A stretch of 33,753 nucleotides of DNA, from positions 1-33,753 of the IMG/VR virus record IMGVR_UViG_3300030380_004319, one strand, 5' to 3'. A program made the position numbers and the translations under genes. Source of the stretch: a virus. Position 1 is the first letter of the stretch, and each line of letters begins with the position of its first letter. Below the pieces are notes generated by a model, which worked only from the letters and a program-made list of their open reading frames with translations, did not search any database and was not told the origin of the DNA. This document shows positions 12,593 through 20,927 of the stretch, piece by piece.

Positions 12593-12683
12593 TGTTCTTG
12601 TCTTATTCTACTGTGTAAGAGAATTCGTAAATGATAGTAAATCTATAAATTCTAGTATTACGTCTAGAATTATTACAGGAACA
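12593..12683 (+). ncRNA. Candidate structured RNA between early and late genes
   Basis: The segment is closed by a 9-bp pairing, TGTTCTTGT (12593-12601) with ACAGGAACA (12675-12683), including one G-U. Inside are a 4-bp CTTA/TAAG hairpin (12602-12619) and a perfect 8-bp hairpin AATTCTAG/CTAGAATT (12648-12655, 12664-12671). AATTCT can instead pair with the upstream AGAATT, so two folds compete. It lacks T-loop and anticodon signatures, so it is not a tRNA. It lies directly upstream of an intrinsic terminator, which suggests attenuation or antitermination control; unproven. Confidence 0.4.
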
Positions 12684-12691
12684 AATTTTAT

Positions 12692-12716
12692 GCTCTCTTT
12701 TTTGAGGGCTTTTTTT
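12692..12716 (+). terminator. Rightward intrinsic terminator at the early/late boundary
   Basis: GCTCTC-TTTTTT-GAGGGC (12692-12709; six pairs, one G-U) is followed by seven T (12710-12716). Modest stability. The GAGGG in the 3' arm lies 8 nt before ATG 12717 and could serve as that gene's Shine-Dalgarno, so terminator folding and translation initiation would compete. Confidence 0.7.
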
Positions 12717-12995
12717 ATGCTTAATGGACATATAAAACTGTTTGTAAGCGTAATTGTTCAAGCGATTTTAGACGCTTTAAATATTTTTTATAACAATAGC
12801 AAAAAAAACGAACAATATAATGAAGAAGCTATAAATTGGTTAATACATAAAGATTTTGCATATGTTTGCGATCTAGCTGATCTACATCCAGATTATGTTT
12901 TATACGTGTATTTACAATTAAAAGAATACAACGAACATTTAACTTACGAGCAAACACACAAAATATTACATGAAAAATTTACTAGATCACGATAA
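12717..12995 (+). CDS. Hypothetical protein, first gene of the late block
   Basis: 92 residues from ATG 12717. A start at 12690 would run through the terminator, so the later ATG is preferred, with GAGGG upstream. A hydrophobic N-terminal helix (IKLFVSVIVQAILDAL) may be a membrane segment, followed by acidic helices with WLIHKDFAYVCDLADLHPDY. No family recognised. Overlaps the next gene by 26 nt. Confidence 0.6.
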   Translation: MLNGHIKLFVSVIVQAILDALNIFYNNSKKNEQYNEEAINWLIHKDFAYVCDLADLHPDYVLYVYLQLKEYNEHLTYEQTHKILHEKFTRSR

Positions 12996-13170
12996 CTTAA
13001 TCTGTACCATGTTTTTACTAAATAATCCGAAAACAAATAAACCAGAATTAGTTGTTCATTTTAGTAATTTTGAGAATGAAAGAGACGCTTTAAATTTTGC
13101 ATCAACATTTAAAGAAGATACAGAATTGCATACAGATATATTTCCAGACATAAGCGAGACTATACACTAA
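12970..13170 (+). CDS. Hypothetical small protein
   Basis: 66 residues. LICTMFLLNNPKTNKPELVV then HFSNFENERDALNFASTFKE suggests a small alpha/beta fold. No motif recognised. Overlaps both neighbours; its stop shares the ATG of TerS (TAATG). Confidence 0.6.
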   Translation: MKNLLDHDNLICTMFLLNNPKTNKPELVVHFSNFENERDALNFASTFKEDTELHTDIFPDISETIH

Positions 13171-13586
13171 TGAATAAGAAAATGGGAAGACCCACAAAAT
13201 ACAGCAAAACTATTACAAAAAACATATTAGAACGTTTAGCTCATGGAGAGTCTATACGTAGTGCTGTAACGTCTGAGGGTATTACATGGCCTACTTGGAG
13301 ACTATGGATGCAGAAAGACGAAGAACTTAGAAATAAATATGCTCAGGCAAAACAAGATGGCATAGATTATACAGTTGACGAAGTAGAAGTTGTAACAAGA
13401 GACGCAATAGATAAAGCATCTAACAAGCAAATGGATATAGCTAGTATCAAAGCATTAGATATTTGGGCCAAGCATAAACAATGGAAAGCTAGTAAACTAG
13501 CTCCCAAAGTCTATGGATCAGATAAACAACAATTATCATTAACTAATAGTAATGGACAAACATTATCTATTGAATGGGAAAAATAG
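13170..13586 (+). CDS. terS: Terminase small subunit
   Basis: 138 residues. It starts MNKKMGRPTKYSKTITKNIL, then has a helix-turn-helix region (GESIRSAVTSEGITWPTWRL), WMQKDEELRNKYAQAKQDG and a helical oligomerisation region. This is the common small-subunit arrangement of Sf6/P22-like podophages. It recognises the packaging site and loads TerL. TerL is not adjacent but about 680 bp downstream, after a small antisense ORF, a non-coding stretch and a 53-residue gene. Confidence 0.82.
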   Translation: MNKKMGRPTKYSKTITKNILERLAHGESIRSAVTSEGITWPTWRLWMQKDEELRNKYAQAKQDGIDYTVDEVEVVTRDAIDKASNKQMDIASIKALDIWAKHKQWKASKLAPKVYGSDKQQLSLTNSNGQTLSIEWEK

Positions 13587-13725
13587 TCTTCCTTTGCTGT
13601 TTAACGTAGCGAGGTTTAAGTTTTACAACTATCTTGTTGTTATGATCAACATGAGATACTTTATAACGACCTGTGCTTAATTTAGAGATAGTTTCTTTAT
13701 CTAGTTTTAGTTTATATATAGTCAT
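13567..13725 (-). CDS. Small leftward protein embedded in the late block
   Basis: 52 residues from ATG 13725 to TAG 13569-13567, overlapping the 3' end of terS by 20 nt. The product looks like a real small beta protein (KLKLDKETISKLSTGRYKVS then KIVVKLKPRYV), basic. A TATAAT hexamer on the minus strand (13744-13739) would place transcription start about 7 nt before the ATG, with no -35 seen. It is the only leftward coding candidate in the late region. No family recognised. Confidence 0.5.
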   Translation of the reverse strand: MTIYKLKLDKETISKLSTGRYKVSHVDHNNKIVVKLKPRYVKQQRKTIFPIQ

Positions 13726-13891
13726 ACAATATTAGACGATTATATGCTGAAATTGTTTTAAAATAGTTTGAAAAAGATAATTACATGACTATAACTGTAA
13801 ATGTATTGTTGTTAAAAGTTGTTGATTGGCTTTAATAAAATATGTTTCAGATACTTTTCTATACGAATGTTTACGTGAGAAAAAATATAAA

Positions 13892-13915
13892 TTACGATAA
13901 GGATAATTATCGTAA
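13892..13915. repeat. Inverted repeat TTACGATAA-GGATAA-TTATCGTAA
   Basis: Perfect 9-bp arms with a 6-bp spacer (13892-13900, 13907-13915). No U-run follows, so it is not an intrinsic terminator. Likely a dimer-binding site. It lies 46 bp from copy B of the 18-bp motif. Confidence 0.55.
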
Positions 13916-13960
13916 GTAATAATTTATAAATATATTTTTGTATTCATTTTGTACTCAAAG

Positions 13961-13978
13961 TATTTTTCTAAGGTAGGC
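13961..13978. repeat. 18-bp motif, copy B (TATTTTWCTAAGGTAGGC)
   Basis: Partner of 5177-5194, identical at 17 of 18 positions and in the same plus-strand orientation. Non-coding, 133 bp before the small gene at 14111 and preceded by TGTACTCA. Confidence 0.6.
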
Positions 13979-14110
13979 ATAGGAAAACAAATCATTAATC
14001 AAGATTTGCTTTTTTTGACTTCGTAAAAATTTTTTAAGCAACCCCCAGCACTTCTAATTTTAGCTAAAGCAACCCATTTAAACTGCAACACAACTTTCTA
14101 TAAGCTTTTT

Positions 14111-14272
14111 ATGAAAAAGAAAAAAAAATCTATTGATCCTTTTAAAGAACTTGTAAAAGCGATGCAAAAGCGTGAAGATAATAAACGCAAGTATCCAGAA
14201 ACAATGGGTAGAGGACAAGTTAAAGGACAAGACGTAGCCAGCATGAGAGAAATACTTGATAGCGAAAAGTGA
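14111..14272 (+). CDS. 53-residue protein upstream of TerL
   Basis: ATG 14111 to TGA 14270-14272, overlapping the TerL GTG start (GTGA). The product (MKKKKKSIDPFKELVKAMQK then KYPETMGRGQVKGQDVASMR) is basic and helical with a Gly-rich middle. The overlap indicates translational coupling to TerL. It may be a packaging accessory, but no family is recognised. No clear RBS. Confidence 0.6.
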   Translation: MKKKKKSIDPFKELVKAMQKREDNKRKYPETMGRGQVKGQDVASMREILDSEK

Positions 14273-15519
14273 AAATTACTATTCCCTACAAGCCACGTGA
14301 GTTACAGCTTAAAATACACGATAAGTTAAAAAGATTTAACGTCTTAGTTTGTCATCGGAGATTTGGAAAAACGGTACTTTGTATCAATGAAATGATTAAG
14401 AAGTGCTTACAAAACCCTTTAGCAAGACCACGATATTATTATATTTCGCCAACGTATGCGATGAGCAAAAGAGCGGCTTGGGATTATTTGAAAGAATACA
14501 CAAGCGTTATTCCTGATACACAGTATCACGAAACAGAATTACGTTGCGATCTTCCAACAGGTGGAAGAATACAATTACTTGGCTGTGAACGACCAGACTC
14601 TCTTAGAGGTTTGTATATTGACGGCGTAGTGCTAGACGAGGTGGCGCAAATGCCACCAAGACTTTGGACAGAAGTAATTAGACCAGCATTATCTGATAGA
14701 AATGGTTGGATGGTGGCAATAGGGACTCCAGCTGGGCACAATACATTTTTTGATATGTATAATCACGCATTACACCAAGATGATTGGTACGCTGATACGT
14801 TTAAAGCAAGTGAAACAGGAATAATATCTGAGCTTGAATTAAACGAAGCAAAACAAATGATGCCACCTGAGGTATATGAAAGCGAATTTGAAGTTTCTTT
14901 TGACTCGTCTGCCATAGGAGCCATTTACGCAAAAGGTTTAACAAAAGCAGAAGAAGAAAATCGTATTACAAAAATTCCTTACGATACGTCTCTCAAAGTT
15001 AATACGTTTTGGGATTTAGGAATGGCAGATAGCACAGCTATTTGGTTTGTTCAGCAAAAAGGATCAGCTTTTCACGTTATAGACTACGAAGAACATACTG
15101 GAGAGGGTCTAGAATATTACGCTGAAATGCTACAAGATAAAAATTATTTGTACGATACGCATTATTTACCACATGATGCTAATGTGCGAGAAATTGGAAC
15201 AGGCGTTTCACGTTTAGAAACAGCTCAAAGTCTTGGTCTTAGAACGTCAATCGTTCCAAAACTTAGCATTGAAGATGGAATAAACGCTGTAAGACAGATT
15301 TTATCACGTTGTTGGTTTGATTATGACAACTGCAAAGAGGGTTTAGACGCATTAAGACAATATCGCTGGGCTACAACGCAAAAAGGAGACATAAAAGCGA
15401 AACCTGTTCATGATTGGACAAGTCATGCTTCTGATAGTTTTAGATATTTTGCTGTTGGAAACAATCAATCAAGTTATTGGAGTACAGAAATAGAGTACCC
15501 GCAAATAGGAATAGTATAA
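14269..15519 (+). CDS. terL: Terminase large subunit
   Basis: 416 residues, GTG start in GTGA. ATPase domain: Walker A-like CHRRFGKT (28-35), Walker B GVVLDE (119-124) with catalytic E124, coupling motif IGTPAG (151-156). Nuclease domain: FWDLGMADSTAIW with D249, YLPHDAN, and HDWTSHASDSFRYF near the C-terminus supplying further metal ligands. It pumps DNA into the procapsid through the portal and cuts concatemers. Length is typical for compact podophage terminases. Confidence 0.95.
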   Translation: MKITIPYKPRELQLKIHDKLKRFNVLVCHRRFGKTVLCINEMIKKCLQNPLARPRYYYISPTYAMSKRAAWDYLKEYTSVIPDTQYHETELRCDLPTGGRIQLLGCERPDSLRGLYIDGVVLDEVAQMPPRLWTEVIRPALSDRNGWMVAIGTPAGHNTFFDMYNHALHQDDWYADTFKASETGIISELELNEAKQMMPPEVYESEFEVSFDSSAIGAIYAKGLTKAEEENRITKIPYDTSLKVNTFWDLGMADSTAIWFVQQKGSAFHVIDYEEHTGEGLEYYAEMLQDKNYLYDTHYLPHDANVREIGTGVSRLETAQSLGLRTSIVPKLSIEDGINAVRQILSRCWFDYDNCKEGLDALRQYRWATTQKGDIKAKPVHDWTSHASDSFRYFAVGNNQSSYWSTEIEYPQIGIV

Positions 15520-17526
15520 ATGAAATTAACAAAAACAAAATTACTAGCTTTAATATCGCAAGAAGTTGAAAACTCTCTTGGTTTTTATTCTAGTGATTTA
15601 GCAACACAACGAAAAGAAGCACTAAAATATTATTTAGGCGAGCCATATGGAAATGAAACAGAAGGCAGATCAAGTGTTGTATCACAAGATTTATTAGAAG
15701 TTGTTGAGTCTATAATGCCAAGTCTAATGCGTATGTTTACGCAACAAGACAAAATAGTACACTTTGAGCCAACACAGCCAGAAGATGTTCCGTACGCTGA
15801 ACAAATATCTGACTATTGTAATTACGTATTTACAAAAGATAATAATGGTTTTGAAATATTGTACTCAATGTTTAAAACAGCATTGTTACAAAAAAATGGT
15901 TTCTGTAAAATTTATTGGAAAACATCAAAAGAACAAAAAAAAGAGTCATATAAAAATTTAACAGAACCAGAATATCAAGCACTATTAGTTGATGATGAAG
16001 TTGAAGTTGTAAGTGTAGAACAAAAAGAAGATACGTTAATGGGTGCTCCTATTATTACGTTTGATGTAGAAGTTAAAAGAGTTAAAGATTATTCTAAAGT
16101 ACAAATTGATCCGGTTCCTCCCGAAGAAATACTTGTAAGCAAAAGAGCAAAATCATTAAAAGATTGTGATTTTATTGCTCATAGAGTTTCTAAAACTGTA
16201 TCAGAATTAATTGATATGGGTTTTAACAAAAAAGATGTTGAAAGTCTGCCAAGCTCAGAAGAAGAAACATTTAACACAGAAGCAGTTGTAAGACGTAGCT
16301 ATGATGATGATACAGTTGAGCTAGAAGCAAGTACAATTGATCCATCTTTACGTGTAGTACAAATAACTGAGTGCTACATGAAAGCTGATTTTGATAATGA
16401 CGGCATAGCTGAGTTAAGAAAAATTATTGTTGGTGGAAGTGGTTACAATAATTATATAATTTTAGAAAACGAAGAAATTCCAGTAATGCCTTTTGCTATG
16501 GTATGTGCTTTACCAATGCCATTTAGATTTTTTGGTTTATCTTTTTATGATTTACTTGCTGACGTACAGCAAATGTCCACAACAATTTTACGTCAAACTT
16601 TGGACAATATGTATTTACAAAATGCAGCCAGAACAGTTGTCGTAGATGGACAAGCAAATTTAGACGATCTATTAACAACAAGACCAGGTGGCATAGTTAG
16701 AGTTAAAAGCCCTAATGCTGTTACACCAATGCAAACGCCAAACTTCTTAAATGAAGGTCTTGCTATGATGCAAAAAATAGACGAGATAAAAGAAAAAAGA
16801 TCAGGCGTGCCTAAGCAAAATATGGGTCTAAATCCTGACACAATTAATAAAAGCCACACAACGGCAGCTTCTACAAATCAAATGATGATGGCTGGAACGC
16901 AAAGAGTTGAGCTTATAGCTCGTAATTTTGCTGAGGGCGTAAAAGATATATTTAAAAATATTATGGCTGTTGTTTGTGAGTATCAAGACACGCAACGCAT
17001 TATAAGATTACGTGGCGATTTTGTGCCAATGAATCCAAGAGAGTGGACAAATCGTTATGATGTTACAGTACAAGTTGGACTTGGAACAGGAAATCAAGAT
17101 CAAAGACTACAAGTTTTACAACAAGTTTTATCGGTACAAGAAAAGTTAATACAAGCTGGAGGTTTAGGATTGGTAACGCCTCAAAATATCTACAATACTT
17201 TAGAAAAATATTTAGAAAATGCAGGATACAAAGATGCAAGTCAATTTTTTATTAACCCAGCAACAGTACCACCACAACCACAACAACCAAAAAGACCTGA
17301 TCCTGCTTTAGATTTAGCAAATCAACAAATAGAATTGCAAAAACAAAGAGCAATTGGCGAATTAGAATTAAAAAGACAAAAACAAGAAGCTGATAATATA
17401 ATAAAAATGCAACGTTTAAATTTAGATGAACAAAAATTAGCAACGCAAGTTGTAAAAGATCAAAAAGTAGATGATTTGGAAAAAGAAAAATTGGCAGCTA
17501 AAATATTACAACAAGGATTAAGCTAA
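15520..17526 (+). CDS. Portal protein (P22-like)
   Basis: 668 residues. N-terminal helical region with RKEALKYYLGEPYGNETEGR, then VVSQDLLEVVESIMPSLMRM, a hallmark of P22-type portals; central stem/wing segments (DPVPPEEILVS, ECYMKADFDNDGIAELRKI, PMPFRFFGLSFYDLLADVQQ) and a Gln/Lys-rich helical C-terminus resembling the P22 barrel. It forms the dodecameric vertex for packaging and ejection. Follows TerL with no gap and overlaps the next gene at TAATG. Confidence 0.93.
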   Translation: MKLTKTKLLALISQEVENSLGFYSSDLATQRKEALKYYLGEPYGNETEGRSSVVSQDLLEVVESIMPSLMRMFTQQDKIVHFEPTQPEDVPYAEQISDYCNYVFTKDNNGFEILYSMFKTALLQKNGFCKIYWKTSKEQKKESYKNLTEPEYQALLVDDEVEVVSVEQKEDTLMGAPIITFDVEVKRVKDYSKVQIDPVPPEEILVSKRAKSLKDCDFIAHRVSKTVSELIDMGFNKKDVESLPSSEEETFNTEAVVRRSYDDDTVELEASTIDPSLRVVQITECYMKADFDNDGIAELRKIIVGGSGYNNYIILENEEIPVMPFAMVCALPMPFRFFGLSFYDLLADVQQMSTTILRQTLDNMYLQNAARTVVVDGQANLDDLLTTRPGGIVRVKSPNAVTPMQTPNFLNEGLAMMQKIDEIKEKRSGVPKQNMGLNPDTINKSHTTAASTNQMMMAGTQRVELIARNFAEGVKDIFKNIMAVVCEYQDTQRIIRLRGDFVPMNPREWTNRYDVTVQVGLGTGNQDQRLQVLQQVLSVQEKLIQAGGLGLVTPQNIYNTLEKYLENAGYKDASQFFINPATVPPQPQQPKRPDPALDLANQQIELQKQRAIGELELKRQKQEADNIIKMQRLNLDEQKLATQVVKDQKVDDLEKEKLAAKILQQGLS

Positions 17527-18500
17527 TGGCACCTTTTGATCCTTTTATGAAAAGTAAAAAAGCACAGACAATTATTGATGATTATTTAGATGGTAATTTT
17601 GCATCTACTCCAAATGTAAATAGTGCAGGAGTTTTTAGAAACCCCGTGTTTGATCTACGTACGGAACAAGAAAACGCTGGAACGTTAGACCCTTCAGCTT
17701 TATATCCGAATCCACAATTAGATTTTTCTGTTCCAGACACACCAGTTGATCCATGTCCTCCCGGATATCAACTTATAGATGGCGTATGTCAACCAATGGA
17801 AAATTTTGGACAATCAGCATATGATGAAAATACAACTGGAGATGGTTTTGTAGATGATAGAAAATATATGTCTATTGATGATATGCGTAATGCAAGTGAT
17901 GAAGAACTTCTTGAATATTTAAAAGATGGTTTTCTAAGTAATAGTGCTTTAGGTTTTCTTCCAAGCAAAGGAAGTAATGTTACATTAAAAGGCGGTTTTA
18001 TGCCTGCACAATTTCAACTTTTATTTGGTAAGCAAAATCAAATGAGACAAGATTTTATAAAAAATGAATTAATGAAAAGAGGTTATTTTACAGGAAACTT
18101 TGATAATAATCAAAATCCAATATTTAATATTGCCAATAAAAATATTAATCCAATGCAATTTAATTCTTTAACAGGTGGAACAAATGAAGGCATAGAGTCT
18201 ATGCTTCCTGCAAATACTGGTGGACCAGTTACCGATGTATTTGGCGATACATATCAACAAGTTTATAATACTGGAACTGGAGATATTGGATATACATTTA
18301 CAAGTGCAAATCCACAAGACCCAGTAGCAAATGTTTACAATAATCCAAATGCAACAAATAATACAACAGCAACTTATGGCACAGGTAGAGGTGGCACATC
18401 AGATAATCAAATGACAGGTGGTGGTACTGTAATAATTGGAGGAAACCCTTTTGGTTCCGAAAAAGTAGATGATTATGATGATGATAGTTCAGGTATTTAA
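17526..18500 (+). CDS. Virion-associated protein, unknown
   Basis: 324 residues. Starts MAPFDPFMKSKKAQTIIDDY. Contains CPPGYQLIDGVCQP, a two-Cys knob seen in several marine phage proteins, and a Gly/Asn/Thr-rich C-terminus ending in an acidic DDYDDDSSGI. Position between portal and scaffold suggests a head-associated or decoration protein. No fold recognised. Confidence 0.7.
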   Translation: MAPFDPFMKSKKAQTIIDDYLDGNFASTPNVNSAGVFRNPVFDLRTEQENAGTLDPSALYPNPQLDFSVPDTPVDPCPPGYQLIDGVCQPMENFGQSAYDENTTGDGFVDDRKYMSIDDMRNASDEELLEYLKDGFLSNSALGFLPSKGSNVTLKGGFMPAQFQLLFGKQNQMRQDFIKNELMKRGYFTGNFDNNQNPIFNIANKNINPMQFNSLTGGTNEGIESMLPANTGGPVTDVFGDTYQQVYNTGTGDIGYTFTSANPQDPVANVYNNPNATNNTTATYGTGRGGTSDNQMTGGGTVIIGGNPFGSEKVDDYDDDSSGI

Positions 18501-18757
18501 TGGCAGATAGAGAAGAAGAAAAAATAAGAGGACAACAAGCAAAAGAATTACTAGAAAATCCAATTTTTAAAGAAGCAGTACAAAAAGTTTCTGAGGAACT
18601 TGATCTTGAATGGATTAGTTCTCCAGTAAGAGACACAGAAGGACGAGAAAAAATTTACATGATGAAAAGAATGTTAAACGTTCTTCTTGTGCAAATAAAA
18701 TCCGTTGTTGAAACGGGTCAATTAGCAACAAAACAAACAGATAAACAGGAGTTATAA
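18500..18757 (+). CDS. Small helical protein in the head cluster
   Basis: 85 residues, all helical and charged: GQQAKELLENPIFKEAVQKV, WISSPVRDTEGREKIYMM, then a C-terminal helix. It sits between portal and scaffold, where comparable small helical proteins occur in marine podophages. Role unknown, possibly assembly. TAATG overlaps at both ends. Confidence 0.7.
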   Translation: MADREEEKIRGQQAKELLENPIFKEAVQKVSEELDLEWISSPVRDTEGREKIYMMKRMLNVLLVQIKSVVETGQLATKQTDKQEL

Positions 18758-19770
18758 TGGTAGACCAACCTCAAGTTGAGGAGTCTGGCGTTTCTAAACC
18801 AACCTATACTACAGAAGAAACTGCCAAGGCGTTCACGACACTTTTAAATAAAGAGACCGAAAGTAATGAGCAAATTGAACCAGAAGCAAAAGAGAATAAC
18901 GATATTGAGCCGCAAGAAGAGGTGACCGATGAATTATTTGAAAGTGTTGATGGAGATAACATAGAAGATAACACAGAAGCCAACTTAAAAGCAGAACAGG
19001 AGCTATACAAAGTCAAGATCGGTGATCAAGAATTGGAAGTTACCCTTGATGAAGCTTTGAGAGGTTACCAACGTGAGTCTGACTATACAAAAAAAACTCA
19101 GGAGTTAGGAGATCAACGTAGAGAATTACAAACTCAACGTGAAACACTAGCTAAAGAGTTAGAGTCGGTCAAAAGTTCTAGAAATCAATATGAACTACAA
19201 TTAGCAGAAGTAACAAAACAACTGCAACCTAACCAAAACATAGATTGGGATCAATTATATACAAATGATCCTGCACAATATGTTAAGTTAAAAGCTGAGG
19301 AAGAACAGCGAAAAGAAGCCCTAGCTTTAGTTCAACAAGAACAAAAGAAAATTCAGGACGAGAAACGTAAAGAGCAACAAAAAATATATGATGAATATAT
19401 TGCTAAAGAACGTCAAATATTGGCAGAAAAAATGCCAGTATATACTGATAAAGTTAAGGGACCAGAATTTGCGAAACGTTTAGTAAATTTTGCAAAAGAA
19501 AGTGGTTATACAGATCAAGAAATAAGTATGATGGTTGATCATAGATCATTGTTATTATTGGCAGATGCGTATCGTTATAATCAAATTAAAAAAGCAAAAT
19601 TGGCTAATAAAAAAGTTTCTAAAAATTCAAAAACTGTTTCTTCAAATGCCGCAAATGTACGTGAAAATGCAGAAATTAATGAACGTGTTGATAATAGAAT
19701 GAAACGTTTAAAGAAATCTGGAACACTTCGTGATGCACAATCGGTGTTGAAAGAGATGTTTCAAAATTAA
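18757..19770 (+). CDS. Capsid scaffolding protein
   Basis: 337 residues. Acidic, disordered N-terminus (about 1-85), then YKVKIGDQELEVTLDEALRG and RESDYTKKTQELGDQ, a motif seen in many scaffold-like head proteins, a long coiled coil (about 110-215), and a basic C-terminal part (KAKLANKKVSKNSK, RMKRLKKSGTLRDAQ). Acidic coiled coil with a basic end directly before the capsid gene is the classic scaffold arrangement. It would guide shell assembly and leave before DNA fills the head. Confidence 0.85.
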   Translation: MVDQPQVEESGVSKPTYTTEETAKAFTTLLNKETESNEQIEPEAKENNDIEPQEEVTDELFESVDGDNIEDNTEANLKAEQELYKVKIGDQELEVTLDEALRGYQRESDYTKKTQELGDQRRELQTQRETLAKELESVKSSRNQYELQLAEVTKQLQPNQNIDWDQLYTNDPAQYVKLKAEEEQRKEALALVQQEQKKIQDEKRKEQQKIYDEYIAKERQILAEKMPVYTDKVKGPEFAKRLVNFAKESGYTDQEISMMVDHRSLLLLADAYRYNQIKKAKLANKKVSKNSKTVSSNAANVRENAEINERVDNRMKRLKKSGTLRDAQSVLKEMFQN

Positions 19771-19783
19771 CTAGGAGATTAAT

Positions 19784-20758
19784 ATGGCTGTACCTACAAA
19801 TACGGTAGAAACATACAATCGAGTTGGTATACGTGAGGATCTTGCTGATGTTATTTATAATATAACGCCGTCGGAAGTTCCTTTTATGTCCAATGCTGCC
19901 AAGGGAACTGCTAGCCAAACTTTATATGAATGGCAAACAGACTCATTAGAAGCGGCAGGGGCCAACTCACAAAAAGAAGGTGACGATTACGCTTTAGATA
20001 GTCGTAACGCAACCGTAAGACTAAACAATAATACAAACATTTCAGCTAAAACAGTTGGTGTATCTGGATCAGATCAAGCTGTAACTAACGCTGGAAGAGG
20101 AGACGAACTAGCTTATCAAATGGCTAAAGCTGGAAAAGAACTAAAACGTGATATGGAATTCATGAACGTTGGAGTTGAAAATGCAAAAGCGGCTGGATCG
20201 TCTGGAACTGCAAGAGAAAGTGCAAGTGTTGGCACATGGTATGGTGGCAATATTCCTGGTACTTCAACTGCGGCAGGTAACTTCTCAACTAATGGTTCTC
20301 CAAGTGCAACTCCGGCAGGTACGGGGGCTACGGCAATTGCTGGTGGAACTAATAGAACTTTTACAGAAGCACTATTAAAAACAGGATTAAAAAAATGTTA
20401 TGAGCTTGGTGGAAATCCAGACGTTGTAATGATGTCTGCTTCTCACAAGCAATTAGCTTCTGCTTTTTCTGGTGTTGCTACACTATACAAAAACGCTGAT
20501 GATAAAACTGTCATTGGTGCAGTGGATGTATATGTATCTGATTTTGGCGAAGTATCATTTGTTCCAAACAGACATCAACAAGCTAATAGAGTTGATATTT
20601 TGGAAATGGATAAGTGGGAAATTGCTTATCTTAGACCATTCCAAACTAAAGACTTAGCATCTTCTGGTGATAACGAAAAAAGACTACTCTTAGCTGAGTG
20701 GACTTTGGTAGCTAGATCGCCAAATGCTAACTTTGGTATTTTTAACCTAACTGCATAA
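19784..20758 (+). CDS. Major capsid protein (DUF5309/SU10 type)
   Basis: 324 residues. The N-terminus (ETYNRVGIREDLADVIYNIT then PSEVPFMSNA) and the C-terminus (DKWEIAYLRPFQTKDLA, LLAEWTLVARSPNANFG) are diagnostic of the DUF5309 capsid family (SU10 major head protein). HK97-type fold expected. A Gly/Thr/Ser-rich insertion around 155-190 may be an exposed loop. It has the best RBS of the head cluster (CTAGGAGATT) and is followed by a terminator, consistent with high expression. Confidence 0.92.
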   Translation: MAVPTNTVETYNRVGIREDLADVIYNITPSEVPFMSNAAKGTASQTLYEWQTDSLEAAGANSQKEGDDYALDSRNATVRLNNNTNISAKTVGVSGSDQAVTNAGRGDELAYQMAKAGKELKRDMEFMNVGVENAKAAGSSGTARESASVGTWYGGNIPGTSTAAGNFSTNGSPSATPAGTGATAIAGGTNRTFTEALLKTGLKKCYELGGNPDVVMMSASHKQLASAFSGVATLYKNADDKTVIGAVDVYVSDFGEVSFVPNRHQQANRVDILEMDKWEIAYLRPFQTKDLASSGDNEKRLLLAEWTLVARSPNANFGIFNLTA

Positions 20759-20777
20759 TTTTTGTAGAAAGGGATAG

Positions 20778-20803
20778 GGAGGGGATTATCCCCTCCTTAT
20801 TTT
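20778..20803 (+). terminator. Rightward terminator after the capsid gene
   Basis: GGAGGGG-ATTAT-CCCCTCC (20778-20796), seven G/C-rich pairs extendable by two A-T, followed by TTATTTT. The interrupted U-run suggests partial termination, which would favour capsid mRNA over downstream genes. Confidence 0.8.
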
Positions 20804-20828
20804 AACTTTAACTTACGAGGTACTTACA

Positions 20829-20927
20829 ATGCGTGGAATGAAAAAATCAAAAAAAATGAAAAAATCTTCTGGTGTTTTTAACGAAGATAAAAAAAGCAAA
20901 AAAACTAAAAAGAAAAAGAAAAAATAA
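20829..20927 (+). CDS. 32-residue Lys-rich peptide
   Basis: ATG 20829, CGAGGT 8 nt upstream, TAA overlapping the next ATG. The product is MRGMKKSKKMKKSSGVFNED followed by KKSKKTKKKKKK. Like the 38- and 60-residue peptides near 2542-2840, it is nearly all lysine. Possible DNA-neutralising peptide of the virion; function unknown. Confidence 0.55.
   Translation: MRGMKKSKKMKKSSGVFNEDKKSKKTKKKKKK

Larger units (their letters stand above)
13726..14110. promoter_or_regulatory. Non-coding gap upstream of the TerL block
   Basis: 385 bp of very A/T-rich DNA without a convincing gene (only a 16-codon frame at 13784). It holds an inverted repeat at 13892-13915, a TGTACTCA element at 13950-13957 and copy B of the 18-bp motif. 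Being between TerS and TerL, it is a candidate for a late promoter or the packaging initiation site. Confidence 0.5.

Noticed and set aside
12593-12683. Possible tRNA between the DUF6456-like gene and the terminator
   Set aside because: An acceptor-like 9-bp stem and a D-arm-like hairpin exist, but there is no TTCGANNC-like T loop, no five-pair anticodon stem and no CCA in place.
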